36,848 nt of DNA from Comamonadaceae bacterium (GCA_947372745.1 CANBUY010000024.1:1-36848); one strand, 5' to 3'; counted from the first letter of the stretch, positions 16,274 through 25,465 are shown. The notes: a model not told the origin generated them from the letters alone. Program-made: numbers and translations.

Positions 16274-17749
16274 ATGGACAAGTTCGATACAGGTTTGATG
16301 TGGTTTAGGCGTGATTTACGCGTGACAGACAACGCAGCCCTCGTGATGGCCCTCAAAGCCTGCCGCCAGCTGCATTGTGTTTTTATTTTTGACAAGGCTA
16401 TTTTGGACGCCCTGCCCCGCGCCGACCGCCGGGTAGAGTTCATCCGCGAGTCTTTGCTTGAACTGGATGAAGCCTTGCGCCAACTCAGCGGCAAAGCAGG
16501 CGCCGGGCTGATCGTGCGGCACGCTGTGGCCTCACAAGACATCGTGGCGCTGGCTGACAAGCTCAAGGTGCAAGCCGTTTTTGCCGCGCAAGACTACGAA
16601 CCCCAGGCGCTAGCGCGTGATGCCCAGGTGCTGGACGACCTGGCCCAGCGGGGTATCGCCTTTCGCACCTGCAAAGACCATGTGGTGTTTGAGAAACGCG
16701 AAATTTTGACCCAAGGCGGCAACCCGTATGGTGTGTTCACGCCTTATAAAAACAACTGGCTGGCCACCGTCACGCCGCAACATTTGCAAACCCACGACGC
16801 TGCGCCCTATGCTGACGCGTTGGCAGCGCGGCCCAAAGCGTTGCAAAAACCAGTGCCTACGCTGAAAGAGCTCGGGTTTGAGCCCACCAACCTCGGCCAG
16901 CTCAAAATCCCCACTGGCGCCTCTGGCGGGGCGCAGTTGTTTGAAGACTTCTTTGAGCGCATGGACGAGTACGACGACACCCGCAACTTTCCTGCCGTGA
17001 AAGGCCCCAGCTACCTGGGCGTGCACCTGCGCTTTGGCACGGTGTCTATCCGCCAACTGGCCGCTACTGCCTTGCAGCGGCAAATTCAGGGCAGTAAGGG
17101 CGCCGCCACCTGGCTCAGCGAGCTGATTTGGCGCGATTTTTATGCCCAAATTTTGGCCAACTTCCCCCGCGTCGCCACCAGCGCTTACAAGCCGGAGTAC
17201 GACGCCATTCAATGGGAAAGCGGCCCGCACGCCGAAAAACTATTCAAAGCCTGGTGCGACGGGCAAACTGGCTACCCGCTGGTGGACGCCGCCATGGCCC
17301 AAATCAACCAGAGTGGCTACATGCACAACCGCTTGCGCATGGTGGTGGGCAGCTTTTTGGTCAAAGACCTCGGCATTGACTGGCGCTGGGGCGAAAAATA
17401 TTTTGCCCAACACCTGAACGACTTTGACCTGTCAGCCAACAACGGCGGCTGGCAGTGGGTGAGCTCCAGCGGCTGTGATGCGCAGCCCTATTTCAGAATC
17501 TTCAACCCAGTGAGCCAAAGCGAAAAGTTTGACACAGAGGGCAAGTTCATTCGGCGCTACCTGCCGCAACTTGCCCAGCTGTCCAACAAAGCGATTCACG
17601 CGCCCTGGGCGGCCAAGCCGATGGAGTTGCAAATGGCCGACGTCATCCTGGGCAAAAACTACCCACAGCCGGTCGTGGCACATGACGTGGCGCGGGCGCT
17701 CACGCTGCAACGCTATGCGGTGGTGAAGAAGTCGCTTCAGGTCGATTGA
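16274..17749 (+). CDS. phr: deoxyribodipyrimidine photolyase (class I CPD)
   Basis: A light-driven DNA repair flavoenzyme splitting cyclobutane pyrimidine dimers, 491 residues. The N-terminal antenna domain opens with LMWFRRDLRVTDNAAL. The C-terminal FAD domain includes WLSELIWRDFYAQIL, the DAAMAQINQSGYMHNRLRM segment with the FAD-site asparagine, FLVKDLGIDWRWGEKYF and NNGGWQWVSSSGCDAQPYF. I take the ATG at 16274; a longer frame from 16214 runs back into yqgE and is not conserved. It converges with the ChpA-like gene, the 3' ends overlapping by 13 bp. Confidence 0.95.
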   Translation: MDKFDTGLMWFRRDLRVTDNAALVMALKACRQLHCVFIFDKAILDALPRADRRVEFIRESLLELDEALRQLSGKAGAGLIVRHAVASQDIVALADKLKVQAVFAAQDYEPQALARDAQVLDDLAQRGIAFRTCKDHVVFEKREILTQGGNPYGVFTPYKNNWLATVTPQHLQTHDAAPYADALAARPKALQKPVPTLKELGFEPTNLGQLKIPTGASGGAQLFEDFFERMDEYDDTRNFPAVKGPSYLGVHLRFGTVSIRQLAATALQRQIQGSKGAATWLSELIWRDFYAQILANFPRVATSAYKPEYDAIQWESGPHAEKLFKAWCDGQTGYPLVDAAMAQINQSGYMHNRLRMVVGSFLVKDLGIDWRWGEKYFAQHLNDFDLSANNGGWQWVSSSGCDAQPYFRIFNPVSQSEKFDTEGKFIRRYLPQLAQLSNKAIHAPWAAKPMELQMADVILGKNYPQPVVAHDVARALTLQRYAVVKKSLQVD

Positions 17750-18897
17750 GTCACAGGCGCGTCGATGGCGCGTTTGAGCGACTCAAAATGCACCAGCAAA
17801 GGCGCCATTTGTGCAGCCGTCAAGGTCTCGGCGTCCAGCATCACAATGACTTCGCGAAGGGCATCCGCCTGAGTCCACAAAAGCTGTGCCCCGCCTTGCT
17901 GGGCGCCAGCCAGAAAGACATTCAGGATACGCAGCACTTCAGCCCGAGCGCCCAGGTTCTCCGGGCGTGCGCTCCACTGCCGCAAAGCCCCCCCGAGCTG
18001 GGCCATCAAGGCCACAGACTCTGCTTGAAATAATTTAAGAGCCTTGGCAGGGGCCAAAGTTGCCAAATCCAGCGTGGCCAAGGCCTGAAGCGAGGCCAAC
18101 AGCGACGCATCGGGCGTCTTCAAAAAACCGGCAGCAAACTGGTGCAGCAAACGCCGAATGTCTTCAGCCGATTGAACAAAAACCCGCGCATGGGCTGGAT
18201 CACAGGGAACAAGCCCTTGCAAATGCTGCAAGGCTTTAAGCAGGGACGCGGCAAAGTCTGCCAAGGCTGTAAAGCCAACATCCCCCGACCGGATGGACAG
18301 CGCACGCGCCCACACCACAGTGTTGTCCAGTAACGGGCTGTCCAGCTCCAGAGACCATTCGTTCAATTCGGTCACCAGGTGGCGGGACCATTCATCCGCC
18401 TCGTTGAGAAAAATATTAAATGCCGCCACGCCAATCCGCAAATCGCCAATGACCTTGAACTGATCTTCTTCAACCTGGGGCGGCGGCGGCTTCACCAAGC
18501 CAAAGGTGTCACGCATGGCGCTCAGGCTGGGCGCGGCCTGGGCCGAGGGCGGCTCGGCCTGGGCACAGTAGAAAACCATCTCTTGCACCACCGGCTTCAA
18601 ACCCGACAAATCCCCTGACTGCAAGGCGCGGTACTGCAGCAAAATTTGCCCCGTGGTGCGCTTGGCATCCACTGTCAAGGGGCACAAACCCAAAGCGATC
18701 GCCTCAAAGTAGGCGGCGCCCACTTGCCAAAATACCCGGGACTCTTCAACACTCTGGGCACTGGCAAACCCCAGACTCATGGCACTCAGCGACTGCGCCG
18801 CCAAGGCGTCGCCCGACCGAATCACATCCAAAACGTGTCGATCAAACAAGGCCCGTGTGGCGGCTTGCTCAAGGTGGGGAGAGGCTTGAATCTGCAT
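17737..18897 (-). CDS. truncated ChpA/PilL-like protein with degenerate phosphotransfer modules
   Basis: About 386 residues resembling only the N-terminal part of ChpA/PilL, the CheA-like hub kinase of the type IV pilus chemosensory system. Recognisable blocks are FWQVGAAYFEAIALGL, ILLQYRAL, CAQAEPPSAQAAPSLSAMRD, FLNEADEWSRHLVTELNEW, EDIRRLLHQFAAGFLK, and a second unit from LFQAESVALMAQLGGALRQW. Where I expect phospho-histidine motifs (AHSLAG and LHTLKGS types) the protein has WARALSIRSGDVGF and RILNVFLAGAQQGG, with no histidine. No kinase, CheW-like or receiver domain follows, and pilG/H/I/J are absent around it. The ORF is long and intact, so it may be retained. The start is uncertain (GTG codons at 18912 and 18909 lie upstream). 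Confidence 0.6.
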   Translation of the reverse strand: MQIQASPHLEQAATRALFDRHVLDVIRSGDALAAQSLSAMSLGFASAQSVEESRVFWQVGAAYFEAIALGLCPLTVDAKRTTGQILLQYRALQSGDLSGLKPVVQEMVFYCAQAEPPSAQAAPSLSAMRDTFGLVKPPPPQVEEDQFKVIGDLRIGVAAFNIFLNEADEWSRHLVTELNEWSLELDSPLLDNTVVWARALSIRSGDVGFTALADFAASLLKALQHLQGLVPCDPAHARVFVQSAEDIRRLLHQFAAGFLKTPDASLLASLQALATLDLATLAPAKALKLFQAESVALMAQLGGALRQWSARPENLGARAEVLRILNVFLAGAQQGGAQLLWTQADALREVIVMLDAETLTAAQMAPLLVHFESLKRAIDAPVTQST

Positions 18898-18945
18898 GAT
18901 TTTTAGCACCACGGTTGTAGAAAAATCTTGACTACCCCAGATTTT

Positions 18946-19119
18946 TTAAATTTGGACCAACTCGAAATCTTCTTTGCGGGCACCGCATTCGGGGCAGGTC
19001 CAGTTAATCGGCACCTCACTCCACAGGGTTCCAGGGGCGATGCCGCTGGCGGGGTCGCCGGTCTCTTCATCGTAAATCCAGCCACAAATCAGGCACATCC
19101 AGGTTTTGGTTTCGCTCAC
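18946..19119 (-). CDS. rubredoxin
   Basis: A 57-residue iron protein read directly from the minus strand from a GTG at 19119. Two CxxC pairs, MCLICG near residues 8-13 and CPECG near 41-45, supply the four cysteines of the Fe(SCys)4 centre. Between them are the conserved WIYDEETGDP and GTLWSEVPINWTCPEC blocks, and it ends with EDFELVQI. It serves as a small electron carrier. A purine-rich AGAAGG lies about 11 nt upstream of the start. It lies between the ChpA-like gene and the divergent thiD. In relatives I recall rubredoxin followed by the pil-chp cluster, which fits the downstream remnant. Confidence 0.93.
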   Translation of the reverse strand: MSETKTWMCLICGWIYDEETGDPASGIAPGTLWSEVPINWTCPECGARKEDFELVQI

Positions 19120-19233
19120 AGCTAAAGACGCCTTCTCATAAAATCAAATGAATATTTACAGGGTTGTGCCGCATTTTCCGGTTGCACCCCCCAAGCTCTG
19201 ATATTCTGCCTGAAGAAGTTCACCTGTCCGCCC

Positions 19234-20175
19234 ATGTCACCATCCTCGATTTCCCCTACGACCGAAGACCCCTCCACCACCCTGCGTACGGCGTGCGTGA
19301 TGGTCTTCAACGCCAACGACCCCAGCGGTGCCGGCGGACTGGCCGCCGATGTTACGGCCATCGCCTCGGTGGGCGCGCACGCCTTGCCCATCGTGACCGG
19401 CGCCTACGCCCGGGACACCGGCGAAATTTTCGAACACTTTTGCTTTGACGACGAAGCAGTCACCGAGCAGGCCCGCGCCGTGCTGGAAGATGTGACAGTG
19501 CAGATCATCAAGGTCGGCTTTGTCGGCTCACCGGAAAACATCAGCGTGGTGGCCAGCGTGGCGTCTGACTACGAAGATGTGCCCGTGGTGGCCTACATGC
19601 CCGATTTATCTTGGTGGAATGAAGTCCAGATTGACCTCTACCTGGACGCTTTCAAAGAACTGCTGCTGCCCCAAACCACCGTGTTGGTCGGCAACTTTGG
19701 CACTTTATGGCGCTGGCTACTGCCCGACTGGAGTGCCGAACGCCCCCCGAATGCGCGCGACATCGCCCGGGCGGCCAGTGAACTGGGCGTGCCTTACACC
19801 CTGGTCACCGGCCTGCAGTTGCCTGACCAGTTCATCGAGAACACCCTGGCTTCGCCGGATGCGGTCATGGCCAGTGAAAAATTTGAACGCTTTGACGCCA
19901 TTTACTCCGGCGCTGGCGACACCTTGTCTGCCGCGCTGGCCGCCTTGCTGGCCAGTGGCGACGACCTGACCGAGGCGTTTACCGAGGCGCTGAGCTACCT
20001 GGACCAGTGCCTGGAAGGCGGCTTTCGCCCCGGCATGGGCCATGTGTTGCCCGACCGCCTGTTTTGGGCACAGCCTGACGACGAGACCGAAACCGAGGTC
20101 GGTGAAACGCTGGCCCCCTCCCTGACTTCTTTTATTTCCAACCTGGACATCAACCCCAATGACATCAAACACTGA
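19234..20175 (+). CDS. thiD: ThiD-like hydroxymethylpyrimidine/phosphomethylpyrimidine kinase
   Basis: A 313-residue ribokinase-fold protein. The N-terminal [15 protein letters not shown] corresponds to the AGSDxSGGAGIQAD entry loop of ThiD, and the C-terminal [17 protein letters not shown] is the anion-hole/catalytic-Asp motif. Bacterial ThiD phosphorylates HMP twice for thiamin synthesis. The middle differs from typical Thi[12 protein letters not shown] replaces the usual VVDPVM region, and an acidic C-terminal tail extends it. The function is therefore likely but not certain. No TPP riboswitch precedes it. Its 3' end overlaps hemL by 17 bp, so the two are co-transcribed. Confidence 0.8.
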   Translation: MSPSSISPTTEDPSTTLRTACVMVFNANDPSGAGGLAADVTAIASVGAHALPIVTGAYARDTGEIFEHFCFDDEAVTEQARAVLEDVTVQIIKVGFVGSPENISVVASVASDYEDVPVVAYMPDLSWWNEVQIDLYLDAFKELLLPQTTVLVGNFGTLWRWLLPDWSAERPPNARDIARAASELGVPYTLVTGLQLPDQFIENTLASPDAVMASEKFERFDAIYSGAGDTLSAALAALLASGDDLTEAFTEALSYLDQCLEGGFRPGMGHVLPDRLFWAQPDDETETEVGETLAPSLTSFISNLDINPNDIKH

Positions 20176-21463
20176 CCACAACCAGACCCTTTTTGAGCGC
20201 GCCAAACGGGTCATCCCCGGCGGCGTCAACTCACCGGTCAGGGCCTTCAAGGCAGTCGGTGGCACCCCGCGCTTTGTCAAGCGCGCGCAGGGCGCCTACT
20301 TTTGGGACGCCAACGACCAGCGCTACATCGACTACATCGGCTCCTGGGGGCCCATGATTTTGGGCCACGGCCACCCTGAGGTGGTCAAAGCCGTGCAAGA
20401 CGCTGTTTTAGAAGGCTTTTCTTACGGCGCCCCGACCGAGCGCGAGGTCGAGTTGGCCGAAGAAATCCTCAAAATCATGCCCTCCATGGACATGGTGCGC
20501 CTGGTCAGCTCAGGCACCGAGGCGGCCATGAGCGCCATCAGGTTGGCGCGGGGTGCCACTGGGCGCAGCAAAATCATCAAGTTTGAAGGCTGCTACCACG
20601 GCCACGCCGATGCGCTCTTAGTCAAGGCCGGCTCCGGTCTTGCCACCTTCGGCCACGCCACTAGCGCCGGTGTGCCCGCCGAGGTGGTGCAGCACACGTT
20701 GGTGCTGGAGTACAACCACATTGGCCAATTGGAAGAAGCCTTTGCTTTGCACGGGCGCGAGTTGGCTTGCGTGATGATCGAGCCGATTGCCGGCAATATG
20801 AACTTTGTGCGCGCCTCGGTGCCGTTCATGAAACGCTGCCGCGAGCTGTGCACCGAATACGGCGCCCTCTTTGTGTTTGACGAGGTGATGAACGGATTCA
20901 GGGTAGCGCTGGGTGGCGCGCAAAGCGTCTACGCCCGCGACATTCCCGGCTTTGAGCCCGACATCACGGTGATGGGCAAGGTCATTGGCGGCGGCATGCC
21001 GCTGGCGGCTTTTGGTGCCAAGCGCGCCATCATGGAACACTTGGCCCCACTGGGTGGCGTGTACCAAGCCGGCACCTTGTCGGGCAACCCGGTCGCTACC
21101 GCCTGCGGACTGGCCACCTTGCGCGAGATTCAAAAGCCAGGTTTCTTTGCCGACTTGTCGCGCAAAGCCCAACTCTTGACCACCGGTTTGAGAGCAGCAG
21201 CCGATGCCGCAGGTGTGCCCTTCAGCGCGGACAGCGAGGGCGGCATGTTTGGCTTTTTCTTATTCAAAGACCTGCCGCAAAACTACGCCACGGTCATGAC
21301 CACCGACAACCAGCGCTTCAACACCTTGTTTCACGGCCTGCTGGACCGCGGCGTCTACATCGCCCCAGCGCTGTACGAAGCCGGCTTCATCAGCGCCGCG
21401 CACACCGACGCCGACATTGCCGAGACTGTGGCGGTGGCGGCTGAGGTATTTAAACTACTATAA
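20159..21463 (+). CDS. hemL: glutamate-1-semialdehyde 2,1-aminomutase
   Basis: A PLP enzyme of the C5 pathway to 5-aminolevulinate and haem, 434 residues. It opens with [19 protein letters not shown], followed by [18 protein letters not shown] and [16 protein letters not shown]. The FDEVMNGFR block precedes the PLP lysine, which lies in [10 protein letters not shown] (Lys274). The ATG at 20159 lies inside thiD in another frame, giving translational overlap; this start leaves a normal short N-terminus. A hairpin separates it from convergent purH. Confidence 0.97.
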   Translation: MTSNTDHNQTLFERAKRVIPGGVNSPVRAFKAVGGTPRFVKRAQGAYFWDANDQRYIDYIGSWGPMILGHGHPEVVKAVQDAVLEGFSYGAPTEREVELAEEILKIMPSMDMVRLVSSGTEAAMSAIRLARGATGRSKIIKFEGCYHGHADALLVKAGSGLATFGHATSAGVPAEVVQHTLVLEYNHIGQLEEAFALHGRELACVMIEPIAGNMNFVRASVPFMKRCRELCTEYGALFVFDEVMNGFRVALGGAQSVYARDIPGFEPDITVMGKVIGGGMPLAAFGAKRAIMEHLAPLGGVYQAGTLSGNPVATACGLATLREIQKPGFFADLSRKAQLLTTGLRAAADAAGVPFSADSEGGMFGFFLFKDLPQNYATVMTTDNQRFNTLFHGLLDRGVYIAPALYEAGFISAAHTDADIAETVAVAAEVFKLL

Positions 21464-21467
21464 AACA

Positions 21468-21515
21468 ATAGCTAGCCAAGCACAGCCCCAAAGGGCTGGC
21501 GGCCTATTTAGCTAA
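21468..21515. terminator. hairpin and AATAGCT repeat between convergent hemL and purH
   Basis: Inner stem CAGCCC (21483-21488) with GGGCTG (21493-21498) and a CAAA loop, bracketed by AATAGCTAGCC on the left and GGCCTATTTAGCT on the right, which can extend the stem. It has no T-tract directly after the stem but sits exactly between convergent stops, so a bidirectional terminator made from a repeat unit is likely. Confidence 0.6.
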
Positions 21516-21519
21516 AAAA

Positions 21520-23100
21520 TTAATGGCGGAAGTGGCGCACGCCACTGAACACCATCGCCACGCCGCGCTCGTCGGCGGCGTCGATCACTTCCTGGTCGCG
21601 CATGGAGCCGCCGGGCTGGATGACGCAGGTGGCGCCTGCGTCCACCACCACATCGAGGCCATCACGGAACGGAAAGAAAGCGTCGCTGGCCACCACGGTG
21701 CCAACGAGTGACAGATTGGCGTGCTGGGCCTTTATGCTGGCGATGCGTGCGGAGTCGAGGCGGCTCATCTGGCCGGCGCCCACGCCCATCGTCATGCCGC
21801 CTTTGCAAAACACAATGGCGTTGCTCTTGACGAACTTGGCCACGTTCCAGGCAAACAACAGGTCTTGCAACTGCTCGGCGGTGGGCTGAACTTTGGTGAC
21901 GACTTTGAGGTCGGCCAGGGTCAACTCATGGTTGTCGGCGGTTTGCATCAGCAGGCCGGAGCTCACGCGTTTGATGTCCATGACGTTGCGGCCTTGGCTG
22001 CCGTCGGCGGGCAGGCTGATTTTCAAAATCCGCACGTTGACCTTGGTTTTGAACACCTCAAGCGCCTCGGGCGTGAAGTCAGGGGCCATCAGCACCTCGA
22101 CAAACTGCTTGGATATTTGCAGTGCCGCGCGCTCATCGAGCGTGCGGTTAAGGGCAATGATGCCGCCAAAGGCAGAGGTGGGGTCGGTCTGGAAGGCCTT
22201 GTTGTAAGCCTCCAGCGCATCCACACCCACCGCCACGCCGCAGGGGTTGGCGTGCTTGACGATGACGCAGGCTGCTTCTTTTGCGGCGTCAAAGCTTTTG
22301 ACGCATTCCCAAGCGGCGTCGGCATCGGCGATGTTGTTGAAGCTGAGTTCTTTGCCATGCAACTGCACGGCCGTGACGAGTGAGCCTGCGGCGGGGTGCA
22401 GGTCGCGGTAGAAGGCGGCTTGCTGGTGCGGGTTTTCGCCGTAGCGCAGGTCTTGCAGCTTGATGAACTGGCTGTTGGCTTGGGCCGGGAAGGCTTGCAG
22501 CACGGGGGTGTTGTTGCCCTCTTCAAAGTTGATGGCGGACAAATAGTTGCTAATGGCGCCGTCGTACTGGCTGATGCGATTGAACGCCGCCACGGACAGG
22601 GCGAACTTGGTTTTAAGCGTCAAGCCACCGTTTTTCAACTCGGTGAGCACTTGGGCGTATTGCGAGGCGTCGGTCAACACAGCCACGTCTTTCCAGTTTT
22701 TGGCCGCACTGCGCACCATGGCGGGGCCGCCGATGTCGATGTTTTCAATCGCGTCTTCTAGCGTACAACCGGCTTTGGCCACCGTGGCTTCAAACGGGTA
22801 GAGGTTGACCACCAGGATGTCAATGGTGTCGATGCCGTGCGCTTTGATAGCGGCCATGTGCTCGGGCAAGTCGCGCCGGGCCAGCAGGCCGCCGTGCACT
22901 TTGGGGTGCAGCGTTTTCACGCGGCCGTCCAACATCTCGGGGAAACCGGTCATGTCTGCCACCTCGGTCACGGGCAGGCCAGCGTCAGCCAGCAACTTGG
23001 CGGTGCCGCCGGTGGACAAGAGCTTGATGCCCTGCGCGTGCAGGGCTTGGGCGAGTTCAAGGATGCCGGTTTTGTCGGAGACGGAAAGGAGTGCGTTCAT
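21520..23100 (-). CDS. purH: bifunctional AICAR transformylase / IMP cyclohydrolase
   Basis: Catalyses the last two steps of IMP synthesis, 526 residues. The N-terminal MGS-like cyclohydrolase domain (about 1-195) shows [18 protein letters not shown] and [15 protein letters not shown]. The C-terminal transformylase domain carries [46 protein letters not shown] and [15 protein letters not shown]. It is downstream of fis on the same strand, separated by a 234-bp repeat-rich spacer, so it may be read from the dusB-fis promoter or its own. Confidence 0.97.
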   Translation of the reverse strand: MNALLSVSDKTGILELAQALHAQGIKLLSTGGTAKLLADAGLPVTEVADMTGFPEMLDGRVKTLHPKVHGGLLARRDLPEHMAAIKAHGIDTIDILVVNLYPFEATVAKAGCTLEDAIENIDIGGPAMVRSAAKNWKDVAVLTDASQYAQVLTELKNGGLTLKTKFALSVAAFNRISQYDGAISNYLSAINFEEGNNTPVLQAFPAQANSQFIKLQDLRYGENPHQQAAFYRDLHPAAGSLVTAVQLHGKELSFNNIADADAAWECVKSFDAAKEAACVIVKHANPCGVAVGVDALEAYNKAFQTDPTSAFGGIIALNRTLDERAALQISKQFVEVLMAPDFTPEALEVFKTKVNVRILKISLPADGSQGRNVMDIKRVSSGLLMQTADNHELTLADLKVVTKVQPTAEQLQDLLFAWNVAKFVKSNAIVFCKGGMTMGVGAGQMSRLDSARIASIKAQHANLSLVGTVVASDAFFPFRDGLDVVVDAGATCVIQPGGSMRDQEVIDAADERGVAMVFSGVRHFRH

Positions 23101-23138
23101 GGGTTGGTGTTGATAAGTTAAAAATTAAGAAAGAATTT

Positions 23139-23281
23139 GGATTGCCGCGCTTCACTCGCAATGACAGGGTTAATTCGTCACTGCGAGCCCAGACCTCGTC
23201 ACTGCGAGCGTAGCGCGGCAGTCCATGACTTGTGTCTTTTGACGGGCGACGGTGGATTGCCGCGCTTCGCTCGCAATGACG
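23139..23281. repeat. cluster of four palindromic-repeat copies between fis and purH
   Basis: Copies are at 23139-23166 (forward), 23176-23188 (partial, reversed), 23197-23226 (reversed) and 23253-23281 (forward), all variants of GGATTGCCGCGCTTCGCTCG + CAATGACG. The reversed copy at 23197 and the forward copy at 23253 can pair into a long stem about 26 nt apart. There is no coding sequence here. Confidence 0.8.
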
Positions 23282-23334
23282 GGTCAGGGCATTCGCAATA
23301 TCAGGGGAAGGGAATCGCATTGACGGCAAAAGGC

Positions 23335-23571
23335 TTAGGTAATCAGCTTGTGTTCGAGTAGTTTTTTGCGCAGGGTGTTGCGGTTCAGGCCGAGCCATTG
23401 GGCGGCTTTGGACTGGTTGTTGTCGGCGTGTTGCATTACGATTTCTAGCAGCGGTTTTTCCACCACGTTCACCACCATGTTGTACATGCCATCGGGCTCG
23501 CTGGCGCCCAAATCACGCAGATAGCTTTTCAGGCTGTTGCGCACGCTTTCTTCAATGTGCATATGGCTCAT
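23335..23571 (-). CDS. fis: Fis family DNA-binding protein
   Basis: A 78-residue nucleoid protein/regulator. The C-terminal half is the Fis helix-turn-helix, LLEIVMQHADNNQSKAAQWL then GLNRNTLRKKL; the N-terminal half has the ESVRNSLKSYLRDL dimerisation helix. It lacks the longer N-terminal beta-hairpin arm of enteric Fis, as is usual in betaproteobacteria. Its ATG overlaps the dusB stop as ATGA, the classical dusB-fis arrangement. A later in-frame ATG (fourth codon) is possible. Fis binds bent DNA and affects rRNA and recombination. Confidence 0.95.
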   Translation of the reverse strand: MSHMHIEESVRNSLKSYLRDLGASEPDGMYNMVVNVVEKPLLEIVMQHADNNQSKAAQWLGLNRNTLRKKLLEHKLIT

Positions 23572-24620
23572 GCGGAGGTCTCACTTATTAATTCTTTTTT
23601 CATGGCAAGGGCGTCACCCGCAGCGGTCGGCATCCGATCCGTGTGGGTGTTCAACTCATCAAAAAAATCAGCCACGGCCTGGACTTGCAGGTCGCAGTCT
23701 TCTATCAAATTCATCTTGGCCCTGAACGCCTCGCCACCGGGCAAGGTCTTCACATACCAGCCGATGTGCTTGCGGGCAGTGCGCACGCCGCTGTACTCGC
23801 CGTACAGGGCGTAGTGGTCGTGCAAATGCTCAATCAGCAGGTGCTTGACCTCCCCCACCAAGGGCGGCGCAAGGTGTTGGCCCGTGGCCATAAAGTGCAC
23901 CATTTCGCGAAAAATCCAGGGGCGCCCTTGCGCGGCGCGGCCAATCATGACCGCATCGGCTTGGGTGGCTGCCAGCACTTCCAGGGCTTTTTCGGGCGAG
24001 TCAATATCCCCATTAGCCACCACGGGCACGCGCACCGCCGCTTTGACGGCTGCGATGGTGTCGTACTCAGCAAACCCCTTGTAACCCTGTTCGCGGGTGC
24101 GCCCGTGCACGGTGATCATTTGCACACCTGCCTGCTCGGCCGCACGCGCGATCACCACCGCATTTTTTTGGGCCTGGCACCAGCCGGTACGCATTTTGAG
24201 CGTGACTGGCACACCGCGCGGGGCCGCTACCGCCACCACGGCTTCAATGATGCTCAAGGCGAGGGCTTCGTCTTGCATCAGAGCTGAACCAGCCCACTTG
24301 TTGCACACCTTTTTGGCCGGGCAGCCCATATTGATGTCAATGATTTGCGCGCCCCGGTCGATGTTGTAAGCAGCCGCCTCGCCCATCATCAGCGCGTCGG
24401 TGCCCGCAATTTGTACGGCGATCGGCCCGGGTTCTCCCTCGTGGTTGGCACGGCGCGAGGTTTTCAGGGTGTCCCACAAATCAGGCCGACTCGTCACCAT
24501 TTCGCTCACGGCGTAGCCTGCACCCAACTTTTTGCAAAGCTGACGAAAAGGCCGGTCTGTGACGCCCGCCATCGGGGCCACAAAGAACGGATTGGCGAGC
24601 AAATAGGGGCCAATGTTCAT
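23568..24620 (-). CDS. dusB: tRNA-dihydrouridine synthase B
   Basis: An FMN/NADPH-dependent enzyme reducing uridine in the tRNA D-loop, 350 residues. It begins IGPYLLANPFFVAPMAGVTD, with RPFRQLCKKLGAGYAVSEMV close behind. The catalytic cysteine lies in INMGCPAKKVCNKWAGSALM. Later come TLKMRTGW, ITVHGRTREQGYKG, VVANGDI and DAVMIGRAAQGRPWIFRE, the phosphate-binding loop of the barrel. The start at 24620 fits the usual N-terminus. It is the first gene of dusB-fis(-purH), divergent from yqaA with a 118-bp spacer that must hold both promoters. Confidence 0.96.
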   Translation of the reverse strand: MNIGPYLLANPFFVAPMAGVTDRPFRQLCKKLGAGYAVSEMVTSRPDLWDTLKTSRRANHEGEPGPIAVQIAGTDALMMGEAAAYNIDRGAQIIDINMGCPAKKVCNKWAGSALMQDEALALSIIEAVVAVAAPRGVPVTLKMRTGWCQAQKNAVVIARAAEQAGVQMITVHGRTREQGYKGFAEYDTIAAVKAAVRVPVVANGDIDSPEKALEVLAATQADAVMIGRAAQGRPWIFREMVHFMATGQHLAPPLVGEVKHLLIEHLHDHYALYGEYSGVRTARKHIGWYVKTLPGGEAFRAKMNLIEDCDLQVQAVADFFDELNTHTDRMPTAAGDALAMKKELISETSA

Positions 24621-24738
24621 GCGAACAAATAGAAATAGGTGTGAAAAATGTCGTTTGGAGCAAGGGGGCAGAACGCCTGAGGGGTATTCTAACTGCCTAT
24701 TATTTCAGCAAGAGGCGCGAATCTATACTCATTTCATT

Positions 24739-25209
24739 ATGGAAATCTGGATCAATCAGTTACTCACTTGGCTCGCCTTGCCGCAATTTGGCCTCAGCAC
24801 GGTTTTTGTGGTGTCCTTCATTTCAGCCACCTTGCTGCCCTTGGGCTCAGAGCCGGTGGTGTTTGGCTTGGTCACCCTCAACCCCGCGCTTTTTTGGCCA
24901 GCGATTGGCGTGGCCACCGTTGGCAACACCCTGGGCGGGGCCGTGACTTGGTGGATGGGGCTGGCTTCCAAAAAAGTGGTCTCGCGCTTGCAGCACAACA
25001 AAACAGACCTGAGGGCGCTCGACTGGCTAGAGCGCCTGGGACCCAAAGCCTGCCTGCTGTCCTGGCTGCCCGTCGTAGGCGACCCGCTGTGCGCCGTGGC
25101 GGGATGGTTGAATCTGCCATTTTGGCCCTGCGTGATTTACATGGCCATCGGCAAACTGGCCCGCTACGTCACGATGACGGCGGCGCTGGTGGGGATGTTT
25201 GGGCGGTGA
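24739..25209 (+). CDS. yqaA: YqaA family membrane protein (DedA/SNARE-associated-like)
   Basis: A 156-residue inner-membrane protein with four or so hydrophobic segments. Family features are the FISATLLPLGSEPVVFGLV turn, GNTLGGAVTWWMG, and LLSWLPVVGDPLCAVAGWLN, the re-entrant-loop motif of the DedA/VTT superfamily. DedA relatives are linked to lipid translocation and membrane-potential homeostasis; YqaA's own role is not established. I start it at the ATG at 24739; the longer frame from 24613 adds residues that look non-native. Its stop codon lies within the truncated AbrB-type gene on the other strand (46-bp overlap). Confidence 0.88.
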   Translation: MEIWINQLLTWLALPQFGLSTVFVVSFISATLLPLGSEPVVFGLVTLNPALFWPAIGVATVGNTLGGAVTWWMGLASKKVVSRLQHNKTDLRALDWLERLGPKACLLSWLPVVGDPLCAVAGWLNLPFWPCVIYMAIGKLARYVTMTAALVGMFGR

Positions 25210-25433
25210 ATAACGCTGCCAAGGTTCATCTCTGCAAAGGTGACAGCTAGGCCGGGTAAGGGTTTCAGCACGCCCTTGAGATCAGCGAGCGGCTTTGTCT
25301 TGGCCCGCATCACTACAGTGCCTTCCGGCATGGGTGTAAGGGTGACCCGATCTTTGGCGGCAATGACCAAGAATCGCCGAATATCAGCAGGGATGGTAAT
25401 TTGCCCCTTGCTTGTGAGGGTGGCTTCGGACAT
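25164..25433 (-). CDS. AbrB/MazE-type antitoxin, C-terminally disrupted orphan
   Basis: An 89-residue frame. The first ~45 residues are a SpoVT/AbrB swapped-hairpin DNA-binding domain (LTSKGQITIPADIRRFL, then DRVTLTPMPEGTVVM). The middle, KPLADLKGVLKPLPG, resembles the toxin-binding tail of VapB-type antitoxins up to about FAEMN (near base 25226). After that the frame continues into the antisense of yqaA, giving unrelated residues. No PIN-domain toxin follows. I read this as an antitoxin whose partner and own tail were lost at a deletion junction. A good GGAG lies 6 nt before the ATG, so it may still be made. Confidence 0.75.
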   Translation of the reverse strand: MSEATLTSKGQITIPADIRRFLVIAAKDRVTLTPMPEGTVVMRAKTKPLADLKGVLKPLPGLAVTFAEMNLGSVIHRPNIPTSAAVIVT

Positions 25434-25465
25434 TTTTAACTCCTTACATTGAACCGCACCGTTTC

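Noticed and set aside
24613-24738. N-terminal extension of yqaA from an upstream ATG.
   Set aside because: The added 42 residues are polar and Cys/Arg-rich and overlap the dusB 5' region. MEIWINQLL at 24739 is the natural start.
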